DNA of 64,000 bases from Prorocentrum cordatum (lineage: Eukaryota > Sar > Dinophyceae > Prorocentrales > Prorocentraceae). A program made the translations under genes and the position numbers. The stretch is from contig CAUYUJ010014750.1 of the NCBI GenBank assembly GCA_963575745.1, forward strand, positions 124,001 through 188,000, written 5' to 3'. Every line of letters starts with the position of its first letter. Within the stretch, counting starts at the first letter, position 1. This document shows, piece after piece, positions 11,449-23,530 of the stretch. The notes under the pieces are model-generated. The model ran no database searches. It was not told the origin of the DNA and was given only the letters and a program-made list of their open reading frames with translations.

Positions 11449-12780
11449 TCGTGAGCACACACACACACTCTCTCTCTCTTTCTCTTTCTCTAGGGAGGGA
11501 GGGGAGGGTGGCAGGCAGGGGGCGAGGACATGAGCATGAGCAGGCAGAGGCGAGAATGACAGACTAAAATGAATAACTTGCGTGCCGTGGTCTTCGTGGA
11601 TCGGAACCTACAGTGTCCTCCTGGAGGGGGGGGGACGGGCGGGAGGGGCAGGGGGCGGGAAGGAAGGGAGGTCCTTCCCCATCCCCTCCCCACTCGCCCA
11701 CCCTCACCGTCCCCCCCCCCCCCCCACACCCACCCTGACCCCCCACCAGATGCACGCTGGACGCCCGCCCCCCCCCCCTTCCTCTCCTCCCCCTCCCCCC
11801 CTTCCCCCCTCCCCCCCCCACCCCCACACACACACACACAGACACACACACACACACACACACGCACACACACACACACACACACGAGGGCCACGAAAGG
11901 CCTCCGACGAGCCGTGGACCTTGAGCCACAGAATCCGCAGTGGGAAGCCACTCCACGCGAACTGGGGAGCCAGGCAGCCCACGAGGGCCAGGAGCAACCG
12001 AATCGAAGGCCCAAAGCTCCCTCCAACACTTCAATTTCAGGACCTAGCAACCTCAATTCATCTGAGCAAAAGATGTCCACAGCACCGTGTCTGCAAGAAT
12101 GCTCATCTCTCATGGGTACACGCAGGCGATCCTGCTGCTCCTCGACCTCGCTCCCAAGTCCCCCCGCCGCTTCCTCCGCCCTCGCCCTGGTCCCCCTCCA
12201 GCGGCGCCGTCAGCCTGGCTAGCCGGGATTATCCCCTTTTCGGCGACGTGCTTTCGGACGAGCCCCAATCTCACATCATCGCCGAACACCTGCGCCGGGC
12301 GCCCGCCCTTCTCCTCCACCTCCTTCTCCTCCTCATTCTCCTCCTCCTGATTCCTGATTCCTGGTGCCTGGAAAGAACGTCGTTCGTAGCCCTCTCCTCA
12401 TACTCCCCCTCCTCTCCCCCTCCTCCTCCTCCTCATCCCCCTCCTCCTCCTCCTCGACTCCTCCTCCTCCTCCTCCAATCAGGGAGAGGAGCGTCAGGTT
12501 CCTCCCGACACTTTGGTCCTCTTGAGCGAAGGCATGTCGCCGTAGAGCTTCTTACTGAAATAAATCCGCCGGCCCCCTTGTGGGGCCACCAGGCTGTAGG
12601 CGCGGGTTCGCAGTTTCCAGTACCAGTTGTAGCTTGTAGTTTCCAGTGTTACAGTTCTGCTTCATGCTGGTTACTGTAACTAGTTGATTGACCGCGCGAG
12701 GGGGGGGGAGGCCCAAACAGAATTTTTTAACACCCCCTGGGCGCGTTGTCTGAATTGCTGGGGGGGCTCGAAATCGACAC
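11449..12780. repeat. Simple-sequence cluster (CT, poly-C, CA, CTC)
   Basis: (AC)n and (TC)n occur at 11457-11492, C-rich tracts at about 11,690-11,825, (CA)n at 11825-11885, and CTC/CCT tracts at about 12,305-12,350 and 12,405-12,478. Intervening sequence shows no supported gene. Confidence 0.8.
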
Positions 12781-12781
12781 G

Positions 12782-13801
12782 CCTCACGCAGATCCGCGGG
12801 GTCAGGGTCCAAAAACACAAGGGATTTGCCACATTTCTGAAATTCGGTGCCACCCCTCACGCAGATCCGCGGGGTCAGGGTCCAAAAACACAAGGGATTT
12901 GCCACATTTCTGAAATTCGGTGCCACCCCTCACGCAGATCCGCGGGGTCAGGGTCCAAAAACACAAGGGATTTGCCACATTTCTGAAATTCGGTGCCACC
13001 CCTCACGCAGATCCGCGGGGTCAGGGTCCAAAAACACAAGGGATTTGCCACATTTCTGAAATTCGGTGCCACCCCTCACGCAGATCCGCGGGGTCAGGGT
13101 CCAAAAACACAGGGATTTGCCACATTTCTGAAATTCGGTGCCACCCCTCACGCAGATCCGCGGGGTCAGGGTCCAAAAACACATGGGATTTGCCACATTT
13201 CTGAAATTCGGTGCCACCCCTCACGCAGATCCGCGGGGTCAGGGTCCAAAAACACAAGGGATTTGCCACATTTCTGAAATCGGTGCCACCCCTCACGCAG
13301 ATCCGCGGGGTCAGGGTCCAAAAACACAAGGGATTTGCCACATTTCTGAAATTCGGTGCCACCCCTCACGCAGATCCGCGGGGTCAGGGTCCAAAAACAC
13401 ATGGGATTTGCCACATTTCTGAAATTCGGTGCCACCCCTCACGCAGATCCGCGGGGTCAGGGTCCAAAAACACATGGGATTTGCCACATTTCTGAAATTC
13501 GGTGCCACCCCTCACGCAGATCCGCGGGGTCAGGGTCCAAAAACACAAGGGATTTGCCACATTTCTGAAATTCGGTGCCACCCCTCACGCAGATCCGCGG
13601 GGTCAGGGTCCAAAAACACAGGGGATTTGCCACATTTCTGAAATTCGGTGCCACCCCTCACGCAGATCCGCGGGGTCAGGGTCCAAAAACACATGGGATT
13701 TGCCACATTTCTGAAATTCGGTGCCACCCCTCACGCAGATCCGCGGGGTCAGGGTCCAAAAACACATGGGATTTGCCACATTTCTGAAATTCGGTGCCAC
13801 C
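12782..13801. repeat. 73-bp satellite, 14 tandem copies
   Basis: Fourteen copies of a 73-bp unit begin CCTCACGCAGATCCGCGGGG, include CAGGGTCCAAAAACACA and end TTTCTGAAATTCGGTGCCAC. Copies are nearly identical. Variation is mainly one base after ACACA (A, T or G), and two copies are 72 bp (near 13,110 and 13,280). Because 73 is not a multiple of 3, every frame rotates and stays open on both strands, giving many spurious ORFs. The homogeneity implies recent expansion or gene conversion. Confidence 0.97.
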
Positions 13802-13940
13802 CCTCACGCACATCCATCGCAAGGCGTGGTAACCCAAACTGCGAGTACTCCCTCGGCCCTTTAATCCCAAGGTGTGGTAACCAAGCTCGTAAACCATACA
13901 CGTCTTACCAATCGCCCTGTGTGGTAACCCCTCTTGTGAT
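13802..13940. repeat. Three GTGGTAACC repeats of about 48 bp
   Basis: AAGGCGTGGTAACCC, AAGGTGTGGTAACCA and CTGTGTGGTAACCCC occur about 48 bp apart directly after the 73-bp satellite. Confidence 0.6.
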
Positions 13941-15030
13941 CAGTTGGTTTTGCCGATTGCGAATCGGCCTCGCATGAAGTTCCGATACTGCTGCGCGACA
14001 GCGCCAAAGCCTCATGACTTAGCTCTTCCATGGCCCATTCTCCGAGAGAGGGGGCCGGCGGCAGGGGGCGAAGCCCTTACGGATAATGAACCCGCTCCTG
14101 CTCCTGCTCATCCTGTGCGTGTTGACTGTTCTGTCATTCCGCCTTCTCTGTCGTCTCCTCCTCCTCTTCCTCCAGCTGCTGCTGTTGTGTCCATTATTCA
14201 TCACCTCATCCCCGTCCCCGTCCTATCCCTCCTTCCCCACATTGATGCTCCTTCTCATTATCATCCCACCAATCACGCCTCGCTGCATCCTCCTCATCCT
14301 AATCACCCTCCTGAGTTTCATCATTGCTATTCTCATCCCCCGTTTGGCCGCTTCCTTCTCCTTCCGTCCTCTTCGCGAGATTCAGATTACGTTTTCGTCC
14401 CGAGGAGGCTCCGCATGAACCTGCGAGGTCACAGAACGAAGACCCCACCAGCAGGGGCAGGAGCAGGAACTAGGAGCTGGGGGGCGTGCAAGGCCGCGTG
14501 CGAGAAGCAGCAAAGGCGAGGTTGCAGGCACGTGATTGTTAGGGCTGTGTCGAGCTGGCAAGTGCTGAGGCTCCCAGCCCAGCTGGGTCTCAAAGGGTAG
14601 CGCCAAGTGAAGTAAAGCAGGGCGAGGACGAGGGCGACGAGGGCCAGGAGGAAAACGAGCAATGATGCCACGCATGCTCAAGCATCAAATCCTCCCCCCC
14701 CCCCTCCCTGCATCCCCTCTGCTCCTCCTCCTCCCAGACTTCCTACTCATTGCCCTTCTGCGCCCCCAGATTCGGATCGTCGCCGACGTCCTCCTCGTCC
14801 TCACTTGTCTCCTTGTCCTCGCCGTCGTCCTCCTGCAAACTGATACATGTTCTTCTCACCGTCTTCCTCCGTAATTATACTCGCCGTCCCCCACCTCCCC
14901 TTACAACTTCTCCTTCTCCTCCTCCTCCTCCTCCTCCTCCCCCTCCTCCTCCCCCATTTCCCCGTCATCCTCCCGCTTCCCCCTCCCCCTCCTCGCGTTC
15001 GTCACGGCCGCCTCCATCGTCGCCCTAATG
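13941..15030. other. CT-rich region without supported gene
   Basis: Plus-strand pyrimidine-rich sequence with CTC/CCT tracts at 14.10-14.35 and 14.68-15.0 kb. Long leucine- or proline-rich ORFs here are compositional. Confidence 0.5.
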
Positions 15031-15354
15031 ATTCTTTCCCCTGAACACAGGGACGATCAGCTCGACTCTGGGCCATAGCTCTGGCCTAAAGCGGGATCCC
15101 TGGGTATCTCTCGACCAGCCGCGGCGCCTGCAAAAGGCCCATGGCGACAAGAAAACGTGGCGACAAGAAATAACAAAACTGCATTGCCGAACACAGATCC
15201 GTCGAATACCAACCAATTCGTCGAAAACGAGATTCGGGGCTGCAACGTCGAAACCCAAACGACCAACATTGGCGGCGCGCTCAAGTGGATGGCCCAAGGC
15301 GGCCGCGAGATGCCCACTGGACGGCCTCCGAAAGGACGAAACGGCGCAACAGCG

Positions 15355-15880
15355 CATCAAAAAAAACACAAAACGCCCCACGAGGCTCCCAAGAGGCCCT
15401 CATTCAGCCCCATCAGAGGCCTCCCCGAGGCCCCCAAGAGGCCTCCAAGAGGCCTGCAAACGGCCCCCAAATGCCACCAAAAGGCCCACGGAATTGTATA
15501 CGAATGGCACGTTGTTGCTATGCCCATCGGACTTTGGAACTTGGCGTTGCATTATGCCTCTGAAGGGACCGCGCAGCGCAAGAGCGCCCCGAAACTGCCC
15601 TAGACGCGCCAAAGGGGCCGCAACATCCAGGAGAATCCTAAGAAGCCCCGCGGAGGCCCTGAGGAAACCTCCCAAAGGCCCCCCACAAGCCCCTAGGAAT
15701 AGCCGCAACGACTGAGCTGCACGCGTTCTCCACCTGCGCACTGTACACATCGATTACAATCTCGGCCCAATACGCCCAAAAGAGGCCGCGGCAAGCCCCA
15801 AACAAACCCCCAGGAGGCCCTAATACGCTCTCAAGACGCTTCCAAGAAGCCCCGAGAGGCTCCCACAAGGCCCCGCAACG
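15355..15880 (-). repeat. CTTGGGGCC-family repeat, reverse orientation
   Basis: Repeated CCCAAGAGGCC and CCCCGAGGC blocks are the reverse complement of the family at 17.4-18.06, 55.9-56.4 and 62.1-63.6 kb. No gene is supported. Confidence 0.6.
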
Positions 15881-16123
15881 ACTTGACAGCACGCGCTCTG
15901 GATGGCACCCCGCGAAGCGAAAGGAATCACAGTAGACACGCATTCGTTTGGCAGGGATGTTGAGCACACCACCTCTTCGTTTTCAAGGAACGGACGCCCA
16001 GATGCGGAGGGCGGTGAGGACGTCGGCAGTCTGCGAGACTTTGGAGAAGCCCGCCGCAGGCGCCAAAGTTCCACACATTATACAACGAGCCCGCCGCAGA
16101 CGCAGAATTTTTCTTCAAACCAA

Positions 16124-16365
16124 TGTGGATCGGTCGCGGGTGGGTCGCGGGGTGGGTTGCGTGAAGGGTTGCGGGTAGGTCGCGGGTGGGTCGCGGGTAG
16201 GTCGCAGATAGGTCGCGGGGTGGTTCGCGAGTGGGTCGCGGGGTGGGTCGCGGGTGGGTCGCGGGGTGGGTCGCGGGGTGGGTCGCGGGGTGCGTCGCTG
16301 AGTGGGTCGCGGGGTGGGTCGCGGGGTGCGTCGCTGGGTGGGTCGCGGGGTTGGTCGACGGGGGG
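16124..16365. repeat. GGGTCGCGGGTG minisatellite
   Basis: About twenty degenerate 8-13-bp units of GGGTCGCGGG(G)T end in a short (CAA)5 tract at about 16,370-16,385. Palindromic ACGCGCGCGCTTCGCGCGCGC follows at about 16,460-16,485. Confidence 0.85.
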
Positions 16366-16499
16366 ACGACGACAACAACAACAATCATTGTTTAGATTGT
16401 TCGCTCCTATCTGCTCACGGGCGAATCAATACACACACACACATATATATATACTAGAACCACGCGCGCGCTTCGCGCGCGCTTAGGTTCTAGCTAGGA

Positions 16500-17125
16500 T
16501 CGTCACCGTCGTCATCATGGACATCACCATCGCCATCATTCCCCCCGCCAGGGCTAATGTACATCGTTTCTGGATGCTTCTGGCCGGAATACGAAAGGAG
16601 TTTCTGTAGTTAGAGTCTCTGGGGGAAGTCGCGGGGAAGCTTTTGTTATATTTGGTGTTGCGTCGCCAGGAGGTCTGGGCTCCCTCCTCCTCGTGTTCCT
16701 ACCTCCTCTCTGGACGTCCGATGTCGTGATGCTTTCTGTGCGCGGCCCCTGGACCTCTCGACGACTTCCTGGGGACGTGTGTTTTGTTCATCCTGAGTCG
16801 TTTTCTGACGGTCCCGGGACCCTGCGAGGGCCCCAGAGGCCGAAAATTGACCGAAACCACCGTCGTGATTTTTCCAAGACGTCGGAGGTCCAGGTCGTGC
16901 TTCCCGCCTCCCCAGACCTCCGACGTCGTAATTTTTGCGACCTCGGGCCCAGGAATCGATTGGGAAAACGCACATGGGAAGGCAAGAAATGATGGACCCA
17001 TCATTTCGTACCTGTGCCTTGATCAGTGGGACGGGCTTCGCACCGCCGCACATCACAAGACACGCTCGAGCGGATCCAGCCGTGGCGACGTCGGGGACTG
17101 CAGAAGGTCGCAAGGACACGGAATC
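16500..17125. other. No supported gene
   Basis: Contains internal repeats of GACGTC/CCTCCGACGTCGT with GGGACC...GAGG, read on both strands. No motif-bearing ORF. Confidence 0.35.
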
Positions 17126-17160
17126 TGAAAGGAAGAAAGACAAAGAGAGAGAAAGAGAGG

Positions 17161-17192
<32 letters not shown>

Positions 17193-17282
17193 GAGCGAAG
17201 GAGAGAGAGAGAGAGAGATGGAGAGAGAGAGAGAGAGAAGAAGACAGAGAGAGAGAGAGGCAGAGAGAGGAAATGGAGAGGA
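17126..17282. repeat. (GA)n purine tract
   Basis: Nearly pure GAGAGA with scattered A, C or T, purine on the plus strand. Confidence 0.95.
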
Positions 17283-17394
17283 GACGAGCTTGAGTCAACG
17301 AAAGTCGCAGGGAAGGGGGCAGGGGGAAGAAGGCCAGAGAGCGCTGAAGGATACAAATACTGGAACCCTCTTGGGATTTTTGGGGGGGCCTCGT

Positions 17395-18060
17395 CCGGCC
17401 GCTCGCTGGGAGTTTGACGTAGCTTCTTGGGAGCCTCTGAACCTGTCGGGGGCCTCCTGGAAGCAGGTTCGAAGCATTGTGGGGGCCGATTTGGGGCTTC
17501 TCAGGGCCTCCTTTGGGCCTCTTGGGGGTCTCCTGGGGCCTCTTGAGGGGCCTCCTGGGGGCCTCCTGGCGGCCTCTTGGGGCGGAAGGCTCGAGCTTGC
17601 GGTTCGTGTCCCCCTCTGGGCCCCCTCTTGGGCCCGTCTTGGGGCCCTCTTGGGCCATCTTGGGCGCCTCTTGGGCCGTCTTGGGGCCCTCTTGGGCTGT
17701 CCTGGGGCCCTCTGGGAAGCTTTCTTGGGCCAGTCCTTGGGGCGGTTCCTTGGGCGCCTCTTGGGCCGTCCTGTAACGTCGGAAAGCCCAAAAGACAACT
17801 TTGTTGAACATGTACGTTTTACGAAGGGAATGGGCCAATTTTTGCGTCTAGGGGCCCTCTTGGGACGCATGTTGGAGGCTTCTTGAGGCCTCTTGGGGGC
17901 GTCCTTGGACGTCTGGAGGCCATCTTCAGCATCTCGGAGCCCTCTTGGAGGCCTCTTGGAAATTTCTTGGGCCGTCTTGGGCGCTTCTGGGGCCGTCTTG
18001 TCTGACTGGGAGGCCTCCGGCAAGCCCCGACGAGCCTCCGGGCCCCCCGGAGCCCACATT
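17395..18060 (+). repeat. CTTGGGGCC-family repeat, forward copy
   Basis: Dense short units (CTTGGGGCC, CTCTTGGGCCGTCTTGG) surround a conserved core GGCGGAAGGCTCGAGC...GGTTCGTGTCCCCCTCTGG. A less repetitive stretch around 17,790-17,845 has counterparts near 62,450 and 63,310 (an ATGTNC...GAA(A/T)GGG region). At least four copies occur in this window, so it is an interspersed repeat rather than one local array. Confidence 0.7.
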
Positions 18061-18197
18061 TGTGGTCAAAAAAAAAAGAAACAGAGGACGGCCAGTGGGT
18101 GAGTCGCAGCCTCCGTGGATGTGGAAGCAGCGCTATCCGAGACGGGGGGAGGTTTCTTTTTCCCGGCCCCCGTGCCCCCGGACCTGGTGCGCCGTGT

Positions 18198-18228
<31 letters not shown>

Positions 18229-18312
18229 CTATATATATCTATATATATACATGATATGTAGATATATGTGTATGTATATATATGTAAATATATATATTAT
18301 ATATATATATAT
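18198..18312. repeat. (AT)n microsatellite
   Basis: TATATA tract with minor interruptions. Confidence 0.95.
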
Positions 18313-18314
18313 AA

Positions 18315-19565
18315 TATCAAACCCTCGATACCCGCCCTCGTCGTCTTCGATCGTACCCCCTTGGAGGTATATCTTCCTTACCTACCAGGTGTATTTAATG
18401 CAGCCCCTTAAACAAAGGAAGAGAGGACCGGCGAAAGGGGGAGTGAGAAGAATGGAGCACGAGACAAATTAGCAGGAGGGGGGCATGGAACAGAAAACAA
18501 GTGGTAAAACCAAACGGGCTGATCGGGTGGGCAGACCCATAGCGGGCAGGTCGGAAGGCGGGCCCAAGCGACGAAGTCGAGCAGGCGGGTTGCTGAAGCG
18601 TGGGTCCTGCATGAGTCGCGAGGGAGTCACGAGCGATAGCGCGATTCCCAAGTAAATCGTGAGAAAAGCCAGCGTGGGCCTCGAAGGGCATAACATCCGA
18701 GGCCACAGAGGAGAGCGACGTGGCCGCTCAGGGCAGCACCGGGGCCACGAAGGGCAGCGAGGGGGCCACAAAGGTCGACAACGGGGCCACGAAGGGCATG
18801 CATATGGGGCCACGGCGGGAGCCGAAGGGCAGTCGTATACGGGGCCACAAAGGGCGACAGCGGGGCCACTGAGGGCAGCGAGGGGGCCACGAAGGGCGAC
18901 AGCGGAACTACGAAGGGCATGTGGGGCCACGACGGGCGCGTGCGAGCGGGGGCCACGAAGGGCATATAATGCGGGGCCACAAAAGGCAGCGACGGGGCCG
19001 CTGAAGGCAGCAACGGGGCCACGAAGGGCAGCGAACGAAAGCGACCGCAGAACCAGTACGGGCAGCGAGGGGCATCGAAGGCGGGCGAACGGCAGCGAGC
19101 GGCGACTGCAATCATTAACGGGTTGGTCGGGCGGGCAGGCCCCGACGGGCGGGTCGAGCGGGCGGGTCGTTGAAGCGCGGGTCCTGCTTGAACCACGAAG
19201 CAATCTGTAGCGGGGGCGCATTTCCTGACTGTCGAAGGCCAGCATCTGGATAGATTGTGAAGAAATATCAAGCGAAGCGGACCTGTGTGAAGTTACGAAG
19301 AAATCCCAAACGAGAACGCGATTCTATAATGCGATTATATAATACATTGCCCGGAAGATTCATGCGGGAGCCGCGGTTCGGTGGTAAATTGGGAGGAAGT
19401 CCAAAGCGAGAGCGCGATTCTTCCATAATGTGTGAGGAAATCTCACGCGGGAGCCGTTGTTGTTGTAGTCCAAGGGAAGCAACAAATCAGTTTGACCCGG
19501 ACTTAATTGTGAGGGGGTCTCTAGCGGGAGCGCCGTTCCTGAGTAAATACGAAGGAAATCTCAGA
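18315..19565. repeat. Composite repeat, copy 1 (truncated by assembly gap)
   Basis: It starts CTCGATACCCGCCCTC, then GTACCCCCTTGG, TCTTCCTTACCT and a GGAAG(A/G)GAGGA purine stretch. The same leader appears at about 23,670-23,800. An internal array of GGGGCCACGAAGGGC units follows at about 18,715-19,110, then spaced GAGGAAGTC...GCGGGAGCC motifs from about 19,190 to the gap. No supported gene. Confidence 0.7.
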
Positions 19566-19665
19566 NNNNNNNNNNNNNNNNNNNNNNNNNNNNNNNNNNN
19601 NNNNNNNNNNNNNNNNNNNNNNNNNNNNNNNNNNNNNNNNNNNNNNNNNNNNNNNNNNNNNNNNN
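19566..19665. other. Assembly gap (100 N)
   Basis: Exactly 100 unknown bases, the usual placeholder for a gap of unknown length. It joins the composite repeat to a satellite, so true distance and order here are uncertain. Confidence 0.98.
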
Positions 19666-20446
19666 TGGATCCCTCCAGGGACTCTATAGAATCCCCGTGG
19701 ATCCCTCCAGGGACTCTATAGAATCCCTGTGGATCCCTCCAGGGACTCTATAGACTCCCTCCAGGGACTCTATAGAATCCCTGTGGATCCCTCTAGGGAC
19801 TCTATAGACTCCCTGTGGACCCCTCCAGGGATCTATAGACTCCCTGTGGATCCCTCCAGGGACTCTATAGAATCCCTGTGGATCCCTCCAGGGACTCTAT
19901 AGAATCCTTGTGGATCCCTCCAGGGACTCTATGGAATCCCTGTGGATCCCTCCAAGGACTCTATAGACTCCCTGTGGATCCCTACAGGGACACTCTAGAC
20001 GCCCTGTGGATCTCTACAGGGACCCTCTAGAATCCCTGTGGATCCCTACAGGGACCTCATAGAATCCCTCTGGATCCCTACAAGGACCCTACAGGGATCT
20101 GAGAGGATCCCTGTGGATCCCTACAAGTTTACAAGCATCCTAAAGGATCCCTGTGGATCCCTACAAGCATCCTAAAGGATCCCTGTGGATCCCTACAAGC
20201 ATCCTAGAGGATCCCTGTGGATCCCTACAAGCATCGTAGAGGATCCCTGTGGATCCCTACAAGCATCCTAGAGGATCCCTGTGGATCCCTACAAGCATCC
20301 TGCAGGATCCCTGCGGAACCCTACAAGCACCCTGTGGATCCCTACAAGCATCCTAGAGGATCCCTGTGGCTCCCTACAAGCATCCTAGAGGATCCCTGTG
20401 GATCCCTACAATCATCCTAGAGGATCCCTGTGGATCCCTACAATGG
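19666..20446. repeat. 32-bp satellite, two subfamilies
   Basis: About 24 units, most of 32 bp, start TGGATCCCT. To about 20,000 the unit continues CCAGGGACTCTATAGAATCCC. From about 20,100 it continues ACAAGCATCCTAGAGGATCCC. The array starts at the assembly gap. Confidence 0.95.
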
Positions 20447-21730
20447 AGTCGGAAGCCTGCTGCGCCCCCTGTGGGGCCACGAACCGTGTGAGGGGTGTCC
20501 CGAAATTTATCCGAAGTCTTCGGCTGCACCCCGTGTGTTGCAACGAACCGTGTGAGGGGTGCGCCGAAAATGGCCCCGAAGCCTTCGGCTGCGCCCCCTG
20601 TGGGGCCACGGGCCGTGTGAGGGGTGCGCCGACATGGACCCGAAGCCTTCGGGTGCGCCCCATGTGGGGCCGCGAAAGCCTTCGGTCGCGCCCCTTGTAG
20701 GGCCACGAACCGTGTGAGTGGTGCGCCGAAATGGACCCGAAGCCTTCGGCTGCGCCCCCTGTGGGGCCACGAACCGTGTGAGGGGTGCGCCGAAATTGAC
20801 CCGAAGCCTTCGGGTGCACCCCATGTGGGGCGACGAACCGTGTGAGGGGTGCGCCGAAATGTACCCGAAACCTTCGGCTGCGCCCCGTGTGGGGCCACGA
20901 ACCGTGTGAGGGGTGCGCCGAAATGGGCCGGAAACCTTCGGTTGCGCCCCCTGTGGGGCCGCGAAAGCTTTCGGCTGCGCACCTTGTAGGGCCACGAACC
21001 GTGTGAGAGGTGCGCCGAAATGGTCCCGACGCCTTCGGCTGCTGCCCCTGTGGGGCCACGAACCGTGTGAGGGGTGCGCCGAAATTGACCCGAAGCCTTC
21101 GGGTGCACCCCGTGTGGGGCCACGAACCGTGTGAGGGGTGCGCCGAAATGGACCCGAAACCTTCGGCTGCGCCCACATGTGGGGCCACGAACCGTGTGAG
21201 GGGTACGCCGAAATGGACCCGAAGCCTTCGGGTGCGCCCGATGTGGGGCCGCGAAAGCCTTCGGTCGCGCCCCTTGTAGGGCCACGAACCGTGTGAGTGG
21301 TGCGCCGAAATGGACCCGAAGCCTTCGGCTGCGCCCCCTGTGGGGCCACGAACCGTGTGAGGGGTGCGCCGAAATGGGCCCGAAGCCTTCGGGTGCGGTC
21401 CCTGTGGGGCCACGAACCGTGTGAGGGGTGCGCCGAAAGAATCCCGAAGCCTTCGGCTGCGCCCCGTGTGGGGCCACGAACCGTGTGAGGGGTGCGCCGA
21501 AATGGGCCCGAAACCTTCGGCTGCGCCCCCTGTGGGGCCACGAACCGTGTGAGGGGTGCGCCGAAATGGGCCCGAAGCCTTCGGGTGCGCCACATGTGGG
21601 GCCGCGAAAGCCTTCGGCTGCGCACCTTGTAGGGCCACGAACCGTGTGAGGGGTGCGCCGAAATGGTCCCGAAGCCTTCGGCTGCGCCCCCTGTAGGGCC
21701 ACGAGCCGCGTGAGGGGTGCGCCGAAATAG
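20447..21730. repeat. 64-bp satellite with CCGAAGCCTTCGG hairpin
   Basis: About nineteen units of 64 bp contain GGGGCCACGAACCGTGTG, AGGGGTGCGCCGAAATGG and the self-complementary CCGAAGCCTTCGG. Some units have an extra 33 bp with GGGCCGCGAAAGCCTTCGG, making 97 bp. Two diverged single units sit far away at about 63,585-63,710. Long minus-strand ORFs are period artefacts. Confidence 0.95.
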
Positions 21731-21895
21731 TCCGATGGAACCCTGTAGGGGTTCTATGGGACTCCGATGGAACCCTGTGGGGGTCGAATGGGAGTCCGAT
21801 GGAACTCTGTAGGGGTTTTATGGGCGTCCTATGGAACCCTGTAAGGGTCGTGTGGGAATCCTATGGAACCCTGTACGGATCCCACAGGATCCTCC
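21731..21895. repeat. 32-bp satellite, third subfamily
   Basis: Five units of about 32 bp with TATGGAACCCTGTAGGGGT or CGATGGAACCCTGT cores follow the 64-bp array without spacer. Confidence 0.85.
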
Positions 21896-21974
21896 TGTAG
21901 GGGTGCGTTGTGTTGTGTTGTGTTGTTCCCCCCCCCCCCCTCCCCCCCCGGGGGGGCTTGCCCCCCGCCTGTAT

Positions 21975-23527
21975 CAACAACAACAACAACAACAATTACT
22001 AGCACGTGGGGACACACCGTTCTCACCAGTGCCAGGGTTTTCGTAGGAGGCGGGCAATACCCCCACTTTGTGGGGGGGCCGGTTCAAGCTCTACCAAATT
22101 TCCAAACGACTCTTCGCCACCACCCACACCCAGCTTCCCGCCCTATGACGTTCGGACACTTCACTTCGTGGCATGCGGACGACCGTGGCTACTATTCAGG
22201 GCCCCGCGGCCGACGACGACGGCGTGCGCGCGCGAAGAAAAAACGAATGTGTCCCGCATGGTATTATTTGACAGGGATGATGGCCCTGGCAGGTGCGCAA
22301 CCGTTGTTGCAGAAGTTCGAAAAAGTTGCTCGCAAAAGCCCGTTTGACAGAAATGTTTAAAAAGTGTTGGGTTTCCTACGAATCCGCAAGAGCGCGCGGG
22401 ATGAAATTTTGACTTTTTTTTGAAAAACCATTGGTTTTTTGATGTTTTTATGTTAAAATCGCTACGAAAACTAAGGTTTTGGAAGGATTTCGTCTTGCGC
22501 GCGCGAATGTCCACTTTACCTTATTTTTTGCAAGGGATTCTTGAAGTTTGGTTATGTTAGAACAAGAAATGTCACTTTAGCTGATTTTTTGCAAGGGAAA
22601 ACCGATCGTAACAACACAACCGGATCCGGACCCCCGTTTTTGCCTGAGACTTCCTCACGAAAATGATGAAAATGAGGCTGCGGCCTAGGCGCGGCGGGGG
22701 GGTCGTGCACCAGGGGCCCCAACAATAATTATTCTTTAGAATAATAATGTTCAACAACAACAACAACAATTACTAGCACGTGGGGACACACCGTTCTCAC
22801 CAGTGCCAGGGTTTTCATAGGAGGCGGGCAATACCCCCACTTTGTGGGGGGGCCGGTTCAAGCTCTACCAAATTTCCAAACGACTCTTCGCCACCACCCA
22901 CACCCAGCTTCCCGCCCTATGACGTTCGGACACTTCACTTCGTGGCATGCGGACGACCGTGGCTACTATTCAGGGCCCCGCGGCCGACGACGACGGCGTG
23001 CGCGCGCGAAGAAAAAACGAATGTGTCCCGCATGGTATTATTTGACAGGGATGATGGCCCTGGCAGGTGCGCAACCGTTGTTGCAGAAGTTCGAAAAAGT
23101 TGCTCGCAAAAGCCCGTTTGACAGAAATGTTTAAAAAGTGTTGGGTTTCCTACGAATCCGCAAGAGCGCGCGGGATGAAATTTTGACATTTTTTTTGAAA
23201 AACCATTGGTTTTTTGATGTTTTTATGTTAAAATCGCTACGAAAACTAAGGTTTTGGAAGGATTTCGTCTTGCGCGCGCGAATGTCCACTTTACCTTATT
23301 TTTTGCAAGGGATTCTTGAAGTTTGGTTATGTTAGAACAAGAAATGTCAACTTTAGCTTATTTTTTGCAAGGGAAAACCGATCGTAACAACACAACCGGA
23401 TCCGGACTCCCCCGTTTTGCCTGAGACTTCCTCACGAAAATGATGAAAATGAGGCTGCGGCCTAGGCGCGGCGGGGGGGTCGTGCACCAGGGGTCCCAAC
23501 AATAATTATTCTTGAGAAGTAATAATG
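21975..23527. repeat. 774-bp sequence in tandem duplicate
   Basis: Copy 1 (about 21,994-22,767) and copy 2 (about 22,768-23,527) are almost identical, differing by a few substitutions and single-base indels. Each starts (CAA)nTTACTAGCACGTGGGG and ends CAATAATTATTCTTTAGAA or its variant before (CAA)n. Each contains GTTCTAACATAAC-type sequence (reverse strand) shared with about 51,500. The ORFs inside are identical in both copies but carry no motif. A (CAA)n end resembles the microsatellite tail of some non-LTR elements; that is inference. Confidence 0.85.
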
Positions 23528-23530
23528 TTG

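Noticed and set aside
12782-13801. Regular direct repeats resembling a CRISPR array
   Set aside because: There are no unique spacers: the full 73-bp unit repeats, and the setting is eukaryotic. It is a satellite.
20374-21702. Long minus-strand ORFs of up to 442 codons across the 64-bp satellite
   Set aside because: Three overlapping frames are equally open and follow the repeat period; product is pure repeat with no other sequence.
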